Source of the DNA: DASYYE01 sp035946955
GTDB taxonomy: Bacteria; Actinomycetota; Actinomycetes; Streptosporangiales; Streptosporangiaceae
Reading direction: 5' to 3'
NCBI GenBank assembly: GCA_035946955.1
Contig: DASYYE010000415.1
Location: 1-20,158, forward strand
DNA length: 20,158 nucleotides
The notes under the pieces are model-generated. The model saw only the letters and a list, made by a program, of their open reading frames with translations. It was not told the DNA's origin and did no database searches. The position numbers and the translations under genes were made by a program. Shown here piece after piece: positions 6,572 through 14,520 of the stretch. Position 1 is the first letter of the stretch; each line of letters opens with the position of its first letter.

Positions 6572-9448
6572 CTAGGGCGCTGCCGGCTCGAACTCTGCGG
6601 CGAGCCTGGCCAGCGGCGCCGCGCAGTCCTTGCGGCCGAGCTGGGTACAGCGCTCGATGACCCCCTGGAGCCGCTGCTGGGCCTGCTCGGTCTGGCCCAG
6701 CTTCGACCCTTGGATGGAGGCGGCCAGATAGGTCGCGTGCGTCAGGTGGTCGATGTGGGCGTCGTCCGTCGTGAGGTCCGCGATACCCCGTTCCAGCCAC
6801 GCGAGGGCTTGCTCGTAGCATTCGGCATGAGACAGGGCACGTGCCGCTTCGTGACACGTGATACCGCGCTCTCGCGCCACCTCCCGGTCCAGGGACACCG
6901 GGCCTGCCTGCGCGGTCCCGGCTGGTGTGGCCGCGGCGTACGCCTGTTCTCCGGCGGCCAGCGCGTCCTGGATATGGCTGACCGCCCGGCCTGGGCCGTC
7001 TGCCTGGCCGTCGCGGACCGAGATCTGCGCCAGTTGCCGGTGCATGATGACGAGCCGCTGCCACTGGCCCAATGTGGTCGCGAGCGTGACCGCCTGCTGG
7101 TAGGCACGCGTGGACTCATCCCACATCCCCGAGTCCGCCAGCGACAGCGCGGCTTCGGCCGTGGCGGAGAGGTATGCGGCCTGGTCATCCCCAGCGCCGT
7201 AAGCGTCAGCGGCCAGCGCGAACTGGGTAGCGGCGCCCCGGTGGTCTCCGCTCTCGCGCAAGACCTGGCCGAGGGTTACCCGGACGCTGGCCGTGGCGCC
7301 GTCGGCTGACAGCTCATCGAGCTGGGCTATCGCGTCTGTCAGCATGGTGGCCGCCTCGTCCAGCCGGCCGCTGACGCCGAGCGCCAGGCCGAGGTCGGCA
7401 CGGGCCCGGGCTGCCCCTAGTGCGTCCCCGGCCTTGCTGAAGAGGGAGAGGCCGATCCGCGTGTTCGACACGGCCAGGTCCGGCTGCCCGTTGAGCCGGC
7501 AGATGTGCGCGAGCAGGAGGTAGACCGGCCCCAGCGCAAACTCGGCCGCAGGCCATGCGGTGGCGGTCGCGATGGCATCTTCCAGCAGCGAGGTGGCAGC
7601 AGCCCGGTCTCCCCGGTACAGTGTCAGTTCCGCGAGCCTCGCCTTGAAAGGCGGGGTCATCCACGGCCTGTCCGCCTGTCCGAAGAGCCTCAGCGCCGCC
7701 TGCAGGTGTGTGGTCTCGCCGTCCTCGTCCCCAGCCTGGGCGGCACTGGCGGCCAGCAGGGCTTCGCCCATGCCCTCCCGAGCCGGCACATGGTGCGCAC
7801 GTGCGTCGGCGATCAGTCCAGCGGTCTCCGCCGAACACTGTTCGGCAAGCTCCTCCCTGGCCGCTCCGGCCGCGTTCCGCCAGGCGGAAGCCGCGACAAG
7901 GGCGCGGACCTGGCGGACCGTGAGCAGGTCGCGCGGGTCTGCCTGGCCGGCGGCGAGCAGCCGCTCGGCATTGGCAAGCTGGGTGTCCAGCCCCGGCCAC
8001 GGCTGGTAGCCAGGGTCGTACTCGGCGGCCGCCCACTCGGCCCGCGCCGCAGCGGCGGCCTCCCTGCCGGGCAGTCCAGCGGCCCGGAAGTGCGCGGCCG
8101 CGTCCCGCAGGCTGCTCAGCGCCCCCTGCCAGTTGGCTCGGTCGCACAGTGCGAAGGCCTGGTCCTCCACGAGCTCACCTGCGAGCGCATCATCGATGTC
8201 GGTGCCAGCCACCAGCACCTTCACGCGTTCCCAGGCCTGCCTCGCGCCTGGGTGGCCGGCCTTGCCGAGCTCCCGCGCATGCCGCACGAGGCTGTCCAGG
8301 TCGTCCAGCCCCTCGTGGGTGTCCTCCACCACCGGCATGGGTACAGCCAGCGCGGCTGCCCCCATGCCCAGGTTGAGGTGGCCGAGCAGGGGTGGCTGGC
8401 GCAGCCGCCGGTTCACCTCGTCGCCCACCCAGGTGGTGCCGTTGCGTGCGTCGAACCGTGCGGCCAGGCCGGTGACCTCCGGCATGATCTGCCCGAGCAG
8501 GCTGTCGGCGGTGGCCGAATGGACCGTGATACTGCCGTGGCCACTGGCGGTCAAGCGTTGCAGGAGGACAGCGGCCCCGGTCAGGAAGTCCAGCCGTGGT
8601 CCCGGGTCGGCGACCGCGGTGAACAGGTGCCAGCTCTCGGCGAGGATCTCCACGCCCCGGCCCTCATTGCCGGTCAGCGCACAGAACTCCAGGTGAAGGC
8701 CAAGCGTCTGGGCAAGGTTGGCGTTTCCGCGAGCCAGGTGGTAGCCGCGCACGTGGTTCGACCTGGCCTCGTCCGTCTCCCCCGTGCGCAGCAGTGGGAG
8801 CAGTGATGCCGCCAGGGTCACGTGTGGTTCTTCCAGGCACCTGAGCCTGCCTGTCAGCACGGGCGCCCAGGCGGCGAGAGCTTCCCGGTCCTGCCCAGCC
8901 AGGATGAGTGCCTGGCCGAGTTCGCGCGCCTCACAGGCGGCGCAGTCGCTCTTGCTGTCACGGGGCAGGCTGACCATGGCCAGCCGTGATGCCTCCGCCT
9001 GGGCCACGTCCCCGATGTGCTGGGCCAGTTTGAGGTTCTGGTGGGCGACCGTGCGCATGCTGAACCCCGCCGCCCGGTACCGGCGTTCCATTTCGCGGAC
9101 CCATCCGGTGATGGCCGGCAGTGGCACGTCCGGGGACTCCATCAGCGGGTTGATGACCCACTTGAAGTACCAGAAGGCGTTGTGCAGCTGCCGGGGGGAG
9201 AAGCAGTCAGGCTGCGTGTCCAGCAGGTACAGCACGCGCGTGAACGGCACAGGCATCTTGGTGTGCTCGGCGCCGTACTCGTAGGCGTTGATGAGGTGCT
9301 CGAGGGCGTCTACCAGCAGCCCCGGGTCACCGGCGGCCTCAGCGGCGGCGACGATCTCCTCTGCGCGGGCCGACCGGCTCCGGCCTTGCGGGCGGGCGCC
9401 GTTCTCAGCGAGGGCGGCGCGGATCTGGTCGGCGTCAGTGAGCGCCAT
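6572..9448 (-). CDS. Large tetratricopeptide-repeat protein, function unknown
   Basis: A 958-residue Ala/Leu-rich protein built of helical repeats. The second half has clear TPR-type pairs, such as AVSNTRIGLSLFSKAGDALG, AARARADLGLALGVSGRLDE, ATQFALAADAYGAGDDQ and ESTRAYQQAVTLATTLGQWQ. Each consists of two helices with small residues at the TPR consensus positions. The first 300 residues are also helical but less regular, with one DCAACEAREL cysteine pair near residue 185. No ATPase, HTH or peptidase motif is visible, and there is no signal peptide, so it probably acts as a cytosolic scaffold or sensor. The ATG at 9448 follows AGGAGA at 7 nt. The same frame stays open far upstream into the exporter region, but that stretch is only the antisense reading of the exporter. 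It lies downstream of the exporter on the same strand, with a winged-helix relic in between. Confidence 0.85.
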   Translation of the reverse strand: MALTDADQIRAALAENGARPQGRSRSARAEEIVAAAEAAGDPGLLVDALEHLINAYEYGAEHTKMPVPFTRVLYLLDTQPDCFSPRQLHNAFWYFKWVINPLMESPDVPLPAITGWVREMERRYRAAGFSMRTVAHQNLKLAQHIGDVAQAEASRLAMVSLPRDSKSDCAACEARELGQALILAGQDREALAAWAPVLTGRLRCLEEPHVTLAASLLPLLRTGETDEARSNHVRGYHLARGNANLAQTLGLHLEFCALTGNEGRGVEILAESWHLFTAVADPGPRLDFLTGAAVLLQRLTASGHGSITVHSATADSLLGQIMPEVTGLAARFDARNGTTWVGDEVNRRLRQPPLLGHLNLGMGAAALAVPMPVVEDTHEGLDDLDSLVRHARELGKAGHPGARQAWERVKVLVAGTDIDDALAGELVEDQAFALCDRANWQGALSSLRDAAAHFRAAGLPGREAAAAARAEWAAAEYDPGYQPWPGLDTQLANAERLLAAGQADPRDLLTVRQVRALVAASAWRNAAGAAREELAEQCSAETAGLIADARAHHVPAREGMGEALLAASAAQAGDEDGETTHLQAALRLFGQADRPWMTPPFKARLAELTLYRGDRAAATSLLEDAIATATAWPAAEFALGPVYLLLAHICRLNGQPDLAVSNTRIGLSLFSKAGDALGAARARADLGLALGVSGRLDEAATMLTDAIAQLDELSADGATASVRVTLGQVLRESGDHRGAATQFALAADAYGAGDDQAAYLSATAEAALSLADSGMWDESTRAYQQAVTLATTLGQWQRLVIMHRQLAQISVRDGQADGPGRAVSHIQDALAAGEQAYAAATPAGTAQAGPVSLDREVARERGITCHEAARALSHAECYEQALAWLERGIADLTTDDAHIDHLTHATYLAASIQGSKLGQTEQAQQRLQGVIERCTQLGRKDCAAPLARLAAEFEPAAP

Positions 9449-9538
9449 CAGGACGTCTCCTGCGCTTGCGGGTGAACGGCATGGTCGAGGAGCCCGAGGA
9501 ACGCCCGGTTGAGCAGGGCGCTCTCGGCGGCTCGCAGG

Positions 9539-9673
9539 GGCCTGCGGCTCATCAGCAGCGAGAAGGCCCGCAACGGGACCACCTCCATCACCACGGTCGC
9601 CCTCACCGGCCACGGCCGGGAGGCACTCGGCGCCTACACCAGGGCCCTTCGCGACCTGCTCGGCGGCCTGTAA
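9539..9673 (+). pseudogene. C-terminal relic of a winged-helix (MarR-like, HTH_34-type) regulator
   Basis: Forty-four codons and a TAA encode GLRLISSEKARNGTT followed by SITTVALTGHGREALGAYTR and ALRDLLGGL. This matches the wing and last helix of small winged-helix regulators (GYVEITK...RTPVTYVALTRRGRAAFEAYTAALRALL). The recognition helix and N-terminus are missing: upstream in this frame the residues lose similarity and soon run into the start of the TPR gene. Such regulators often sit beside MFS exporters, so this may be what is left of the original partner of the exporter at 9748. It is followed 15 bp later by a strong hairpin. Confidence 0.5.
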
Positions 9674-9688
9674 GACAGGCTGCAGGAC

Positions 9689-9717
9689 ATGATCGGGCTG
9701 CCCGGCAGCCCGATCAT
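9689..9717. terminator. Hairpin, probable bidirectional terminator
   Basis: ATGATCGGGCTGCC and its exact complement GGCAGCCCGATCAT are separated by a single C, a 29-bp near-perfect dyad. Sterically this gives about a 12-bp stem with a 5-nt loop. It lies between the end of the winged-helix relic and the stop of the convergent exporter. No clear T tract follows, as is common in actinobacteria. Confidence 0.6.
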
Positions 9718-9747
9718 CCGTTTGCGCCCAGCCCTTACCGTGGCTGG

Positions 9748-11172
9748 CTAGGTCGTCTCTGTCTCGACTGCCAGCGGTGGTGCCACCAGAGTGCGCACGG
9801 GGATGAGCAGCCCAGCCCCTGCACAGCAGGCCATGACCACGGCCGCCATCACGAACGTCACTGTGAACCCGCCCAGGGTGGGCAGGCCGTGGATCGTGCT
9901 GCCTGCGACGAACGTGGCGGCGACCTGCCCGCCCAGTGCCCCGCCGAGTGTGCGGAGGACCGTGTTCATCCCGCTGGCAGCGCCCGTCTGGTACGGCGGG
10001 ACCGCCTGCACGATCAGGTTGCCAAGGGCCGCGAATGCCAGGCCGATCCCGATGCCGAGCAGGGCCGAGGTGACCAGCATGCCGTAGGGGTGGCGGCTGG
10101 TGACCGCCAGCCAGCCGCACCCGGCCGCGCTCACCGCCGCCCCGGCCACCAGTGCGCTCCGTGAGCCGAAACGCCGTTCCACCAGTCCCGCCGCGCACCC
10201 CAGCGCCCCCATCCCGAGTGCGCACGGCAACAGGTAGACCCCGGCCGTCACGACCGACGCCCCATAGCCGAAGCCCGTGCTCCGGGGGAGTTGCGCGAAC
10301 TGGGGGAGCAGCAGGAAACACGCGTACAGGCCGGCGCCGACCGTGAACGCCGCCAGGTTGACCGTCCAGACCCCGCGCAACCTCATCATGGTCATGTCGA
10401 TGAGCGGGTTGCTGCTGCGCACCTCGACCACGACCCACGCCACGCACACGGCCAGGCCGGAGCCCAGCAGCACCAGCGTGGGTGTCCCGGTCCAGCCCCA
10501 CACCGTGGTCAGGGAGATCGCGATCAGCACGCCGGACATGCCCACGGTCAGCAGCGCCGCGGCGGCCCAGTTGACGCGGCCAGCCGAGCGGACGGGGGAC
10601 TCCGGGATGTAGCGCCAGGCACAGAACGCGGCCAGCACCATCACCGGCAGCGGCAGCCAGAAGAGCCAGTGCCAGCTCAGGTGCTCGTCGATGATTCCGC
10701 CGACCAGCAGCCCGAGGCCTCCCCCCACGCCGAGGATGGCCGACATCAGCCCGATGCTCCCCGCGACCCGGTTTGCGGGGAACTCGTCTCGCGCGATCGA
10801 GAACGCCAGCGGGAAGACCCCGCCGGCCACCCCCTGGACCACGCGGGCCGCGATCAGCGCCGGCAGCGAGTTGGCCAGCGCGGCGAGCAGCGTCCCGGCA
10901 GCGAGGATCAGCAGCGTCCACACCAGCAGCCGCTGCTTGCCGTACATGTCGCCGAGCTTGCCGATGATCGCGGTGCCGACCGAGGCGGACAGCAGGAACC
11001 CAGTGAGCAGCCAGGTGATGCCCGTCTCGCTGGCATGCAGGTCACGCTGGAACGCGGGCAGCGCCGGGATGACCGCCGAGCTCAGCATCGCGTAGGTGAC
11101 AGCAGCGAGTGACAGTACGGCGAGGACCACGTTCGGGTCGGCGCGCGGCGCGTCGCTCGGTCCCGGTGCCAC
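9748..11172 (-). CDS. DHA2-type MFS multidrug exporter
   Basis: A 474-residue integral membrane protein with about 14 hydrophobic helices, as expected for the drug:H+ antiporter-2 group of the major facilitator superfamily. Early features are the stretch DLHASETGITWLLTGFLLSA and motif A, GKLGDMYGKQRLL (71-83). The second half has GIGLAFAALGNLIVQAVP and GAASGMNTVLRTLGGALGGQ, which is the usual DHA2 signature before the last helices. It would export drugs or endogenous metabolites across the inner membrane using the proton gradient. The start at 11172 is a GTG with only a weak purine stretch upstream, so leaderless or weak initiation is possible; the residues immediately before helix 1 (ADPNVVLAVLSLAAVTYA) show that the start cannot be much later. 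No intact regulator adjoins it; a winged-helix relic lies past its 3' end. Substrate unknown. Confidence 0.9.
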   Translation of the reverse strand: MAPGPSDAPRADPNVVLAVLSLAAVTYAMLSSAVIPALPAFQRDLHASETGITWLLTGFLLSASVGTAIIGKLGDMYGKQRLLVWTLLILAAGTLLAALANSLPALIAARVVQGVAGGVFPLAFSIARDEFPANRVAGSIGLMSAILGVGGGLGLLVGGIIDEHLSWHWLFWLPLPVMVLAAFCAWRYIPESPVRSAGRVNWAAAALLTVGMSGVLIAISLTTVWGWTGTPTLVLLGSGLAVCVAWVVVEVRSSNPLIDMTMMRLRGVWTVNLAAFTVGAGLYACFLLLPQFAQLPRSTGFGYGASVVTAGVYLLPCALGMGALGCAAGLVERRFGSRSALVAGAAVSAAGCGWLAVTSRHPYGMLVTSALLGIGIGLAFAALGNLIVQAVPPYQTGAASGMNTVLRTLGGALGGQVAATFVAGSTIHGLPTLGGFTVTFVMAAVVMACCAGAGLLIPVRTLVAPPLAVETETT

Positions 11173-11322
11173 CCCGACACTTTAACTGGCGTCAGCGTGG
11201 CGCCCACGGCTAGACGCCGGGCAGCGGCGGGTGCTGCGGCGCAGAGCTGACGGTGCCGGGAGCTGGTGTGGCGGTGAAGTGCTGGAAGTCCTCACATCTA
11301 GTAAAAAGTCTTTCGAAGAAGC

Positions 11323-11352
11323 TTGATCGGGTTGCAGTGAGCAGGGTATGAA
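11323..11352 (+). promoter_or_regulatory. Possible promoter of the glucosaminidase gene
   Basis: TTGATC (11323-11328) and TATGAA (11347-11352) are 18 bases apart, in an unusually A/T-rich patch (11298-11330) of the 250-bp region upstream of the gene. The patch also holds CTTTCGAAG, a possible regulator contact site. The -10 match is imperfect, so confidence is low. Confidence 0.3.
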
Positions 11353-11389
11353 CGACTCATTCTGGAGTGTCCCGAGGTCGTGACCGAGC

Positions 11390-11418
11390 GAGGGGCGGCA
11401 TCCCCTCAACCCCTGAGG
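11390..11418 (+). promoter_or_regulatory. Two mutually exclusive leader hairpins before the glucosaminidase start
   Basis: GAGGGG (11390-11395) can pair with CCCCTC (11402-11407). Alternatively CCTCA (11404-11408) can pair with TGAGG (11414-11418), which includes the start of the GAGGAG ribosome binding site. The two pairings share 11404-11407 and cannot coexist. An 11-codon open frame from ATG 11348 to TGA 11381-11383 precedes them. The arrangement could allow translational control, but the stems are short. Confidence 0.25.
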
Positions 11419-11425
11419 AGTTGTG

Positions 11426-14400
11426 GTGAGGCTGCACCAGCGACCTTCGTTCACGACCGCGGCCAGTGTGACCGCCATGGCTGCCATGGCTGCGATTGCT
11501 GTGCCGGGCACCGCTTCGGCGGGCTTCCTGTTCCCGCACACCCCCCACCACGCGCCAAGGGTGCTGATAACAGCAAGAGGAGTCAGGCTTGCCCGGGTTC
11601 TGCCTGGGACGACGGCGGCCGGTGCCAGCGATGTCATAGACCTGGGAGCAGGTGGCTGGCGAGTCCAGAGCAGTGCCGTGGCCACCCAGCCCGGCGCACA
11701 GGTCTCGACGCCGGGCTTTGACGCCAGCTCCTGGCTGGGGGTTGCGAACGACGACGCTGGCGCGCCTGGCACCGAGGTCGAGGCGCTCGTACAGGACGGC
11801 CGCTGCCCGGATGCCCCTGGCCTCCAGCCGGTCAACCAGAGCAGCGACAGCAGGCACAGCGTCTGGTACTCGGACACCATGAAGCGCTGCTACGGCTACG
11901 TGGACAGGCCAGGGCAGCCAGGCCCGATGTTCGCCGTGCCCTGGTGGTGGCGGGCAACCTTCAGGCCAGGGGCCAGCCCTGCCGCCCCAGGCGGTTCATT
12001 CGCGGGTGGCGGCGGCCAGCGCGACACGCTCGTCATCAACGGGGTGGTCGGCTCGGCGGATGTCTGGCTGAACGGGCACCAGGTGGCGACCTCGGCGACG
12101 GTGACGGGCGACTACACCCGCTTCACCTTCAACGTGACGCCAGACATCGTTTCCGGCACTAATGCGCTCGCTGTCAAGGTGCTGCCGAACCACCCGCACA
12201 AAATGTTCACGCTCGACGATGTGGACTGGAACCAGGTCCCAGCGGACATGAACACCGGCATCCAGTTCCCTGTCCAGCTCCAGGTGGACGGCGTGCTCTC
12301 GACGGGTAACGCCCACGTGGTGCAGGATGACTCGGCCAATCTCAGCAGGTCGGCCGTTACGGTGGTCTGTGATGTCACCAACCACACCGGCTCAGCCCAG
12401 GCCGGCATCGTGACCGCGACCATCACGTCACCGGGCGGCGGGACCGCCGTCACGGTGAGGCAGCGGGTCACTGTGGCCGGTGGCGCGACCCGCCAGGTGG
12501 CCTTCACTCCGGCTGCGTTCCCGGCGCTGCTGATCAGCCACCCGCGGCTCTGGTGGCCCTACCAGATGGGCGGCCAGCCGCTGTACACGCTGGCAACCTC
12601 GGTCTCGGTGGGTGGGACCGTGCTGAACACCACCAGCGAGACCTTCGGCATCCGCACCGTCACGTCCTACCTGACCGCTCCCGGACCAGGGATGCCGCTG
12701 GGCGCACGCGCCTTCAAGATCAACAATGTGCCTGTCGTGATCCGTGGTGGCGGGTGGTCGCCGAACCTGTTCCTCCACTACTCCGCCACTGACACCGCGC
12801 ACCAGGTCGCGTTGATGAAGGCCATGGGCGTCAACATGATCCGGCTGGAGGGCCACATCATGCCGGCCGGGTTCTTCCGGCAGATGGACGCCGCGGGCAT
12901 CCTCGTCAACGCGGGATACCAGTGCTGCGACGCCTGGCAACTGCAGAACAGCCACCTGACCAGCAACGCTGACTACGCCATCCTGGCCAACTCGGCACTG
13001 CGGATCGGGGAGGACCTGCGCAACGACCCGAGCGTGTTCAGTTTCCAGTGGAGTGACACCGCCCCGACCCGCAGGCAGGAGTCGGTCACGCTGGCCGCGT
13101 TCAAGCAGGCCGGTTTCGGCGACCCGGTCATCTCCTCGGCGGACTACGAGAGCAGCCCGCAACTGGGCATCTCGGGCGAGAAAGAGGGCCCATACGACTG
13201 GGTGCCCCCGACCTACTGGTACGACACCAGGCACACCGGAGGGATCGCCGGGAACGGCGGCGCCTGGGGTTACGACGCCGAGCAGAGCGCCGGCGACACC
13301 GTGCCGACCATGGACTCCCTGCGCCGGTTCATGTCCGCCTCCGACCTGCGCAGCCTGTGGCGGGATCCGCTGGCCAACCAGTACCACGCCGACTACGAGC
13401 CCCAGTGCGAGGTCGGCTACTCATTCGGGACGTTGTGCCACTTCGACAAGGCGCTGACCGCCCGGTATGGTCCGCCGGCCAGCTTTGCCTCCTATGTCGA
13501 GGAAGCCCAGGCGCTCGAATACTCCGACACCCAGGCACAGTTCGAGGCATTCATCAACAACTCCACCAGCAAGCCGCTGCCGGCCACCGGCACGGTGTAC
13601 TGGCAGATGAACAAGGGCTGGCCCAGCCTGCTGTGGAACCTCTACAACAGCGACGGCGACCAGGCGGGCAGCTACTTCGGCGCCCAGGAGGCCAACCGCC
13701 CGCTCCACGCCCTCTACGCCCTGCGCAATGGCACGGTCACGCTGGACAATCTCACCAGCAAGACCCAGTCCGGGCTGTCGGTGACCGCCAGTGTCTACAA
13801 CCTGGCCGGGAAGTTGCTGGACAGGCGGACCGCCAGCAACATCCGCCTGGCGGGCCAGCAGGTGAAGAACGACGTCCTCACCCCGGCGGTCCCTGCCACC
13901 ACCGCCCCGCCCACCCCGGCCGGGGTGTACTTCGTGGAACTCCTGCTGTCGCGCAATGGCGCCCTGGTCGACCGCAACGTCTACTGGCTCTCCACCCAGG
14001 CTGACGTGGTCAACTGGCACGCGACCTTCCAGCAGCCAGTGGCTGTCATCTCCCGGTACGCAGACCTCTCGGAACTGCGTGACCTCCACCGCGCCACCGT
14101 CTCGGTGACGGCGTCAACGACCCCGCGCCCAGGCCCCGACGGTTCCAACCGGCTCACCACCGTCACGCTCACCAACACCTCCAACGCCCCCACCGCCGGG
14201 TTCCTGCTGCGGGCGGACATCTACCGCGGCACTTCGTCAGGCGGCATCCGGCCGGGAGACAGCGAACTCACCTCGGCTATCTGGGACGGCAATGACGTCA
14301 CCCTCTGGCCAGGTGAGTCACAGACCGTGACGGTCCGTTACGACTCCTCCGACCTGCAGGGCGCGACCCCGGTGGTCAGGGTCTCTGGATGGAACATCCG

Positions 14401-14437
14401 CCCTGTGAACATCGTGGCGGCCGTGCCGGGTCGCTGA
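11426..14437 (+). CDS. Secreted exo-beta-D-glucosaminidase, glycoside hydrolase family 2
   Basis: A 1003-residue secreted enzyme that should remove glucosamine units from the non-reducing ends of chitosan oligosaccharides. It aligns, from memory, along CsxA of Amycolatopsis. It has a signal peptide (basic head, Ala-rich core, cleavage near ASA at residue 32). A sugar-binding domain includes NGVVGSADVWLNGHQVA and DVDWNQVPADMN, an immunoglobulin-like domain follows, and a TIM barrel begins near GGGWSPNLFL (about 435). The CsxA acid/base Asp corresponds to Asp544 in WSDTAPTRR, and the nucleophile Glu to Glu619 in YDAEQSAGDTVPTMD; spacing is 75 residues against 72 in CsxA. Further barrel residues YQCCDAWQ and VYWQMNKGWPSLLWNLY fit. 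It ends soon after RVSGWN, so the C-terminal CBM35 of CsxA is missing. GAGGAG lies 5 nt before the GTG at 11426; a GTG at 11423 is too close. Paralogous GH2 mannosidases are the alternative. Confidence 0.9.
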   Translation: MRLHQRPSFTTAASVTAMAAMAAIAVPGTASAGFLFPHTPHHAPRVLITARGVRLARVLPGTTAAGASDVIDLGAGGWRVQSSAVATQPGAQVSTPGFDASSWLGVANDDAGAPGTEVEALVQDGRCPDAPGLQPVNQSSDSRHSVWYSDTMKRCYGYVDRPGQPGPMFAVPWWWRATFRPGASPAAPGGSFAGGGGQRDTLVINGVVGSADVWLNGHQVATSATVTGDYTRFTFNVTPDIVSGTNALAVKVLPNHPHKMFTLDDVDWNQVPADMNTGIQFPVQLQVDGVLSTGNAHVVQDDSANLSRSAVTVVCDVTNHTGSAQAGIVTATITSPGGGTAVTVRQRVTVAGGATRQVAFTPAAFPALLISHPRLWWPYQMGGQPLYTLATSVSVGGTVLNTTSETFGIRTVTSYLTAPGPGMPLGARAFKINNVPVVIRGGGWSPNLFLHYSATDTAHQVALMKAMGVNMIRLEGHIMPAGFFRQMDAAGILVNAGYQCCDAWQLQNSHLTSNADYAILANSALRIGEDLRNDPSVFSFQWSDTAPTRRQESVTLAAFKQAGFGDPVISSADYESSPQLGISGEKEGPYDWVPPTYWYDTRHTGGIAGNGGAWGYDAEQSAGDTVPTMDSLRRFMSASDLRSLWRDPLANQYHADYEPQCEVGYSFGTLCHFDKALTARYGPPASFASYVEEAQALEYSDTQAQFEAFINNSTSKPLPATGTVYWQMNKGWPSLLWNLYNSDGDQAGSYFGAQEANRPLHALYALRNGTVTLDNLTSKTQSGLSVTASVYNLAGKLLDRRTASNIRLAGQQVKNDVLTPAVPATTAPPTPAGVYFVELLLSRNGALVDRNVYWLSTQADVVNWHATFQQPVAVISRYADLSELRDLHRATVSVTASTTPRPGPDGSNRLTTVTLTNTSNAPTAGFLLRADIYRGTSSGGIRPGDSELTSAIWDGNDVTLWPGESQTVTVRYDSSDLQGATPVVRVSGWNIRPVNIVAAVPGR
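11563..11580 (+). repeat. 18-bp direct repeat, copy 1
   Basis: GCTGATAACAGCAAGAGG occurs here, inside the codons following the signal peptide of the glucosaminidase, and again at 16838-16855 in the same orientation. The core GCTG-ATAA-CAGC is an imperfect dyad. Confidence 0.8.
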
Positions 14438-14458
14438 GGGCGGCGGCCGGCCCAAAGA

Positions 14459-14496
14459 CCGGGAGGCGGTGGGCGCTACCGCCCACCGCCTCCCGG
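14459..14496. terminator. Strong bidirectional terminator hairpin
   Basis: CCGGGAGGCGGTGGGCG (14459-14475) pairs perfectly with 14480-14496 around a CTAC loop, a 17-bp G/C stem. It lies between the stops of the convergent glucosaminidase (14437) and exporter (14521), so it can serve both transcripts. No T tract. Confidence 0.85.
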
Positions 14497-14520
14497 CCGT
14501 CCAACCGCCCCGGAGCCGGG

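Noticed and set aside
7505..8806. Long plus-strand frame opposite the TPR gene
   Set aside because: Composition is that of an antisense shadow and the minus strand has clear TPR repeats and a ribosome site.
9449..10921. Upstream extension of the large TPR protein to about 1449 residues
   Set aside because: The added part is the antisense reading of the DHA2 exporter, Gly/Arg-rich and without helical repeats; ATG 9448 has a good ribosome site.
12428..13387. 319-codon minus-strand frame inside the glucosaminidase
   Set aside because: Antisense to conserved GH2 motifs, including the catalytic residues.
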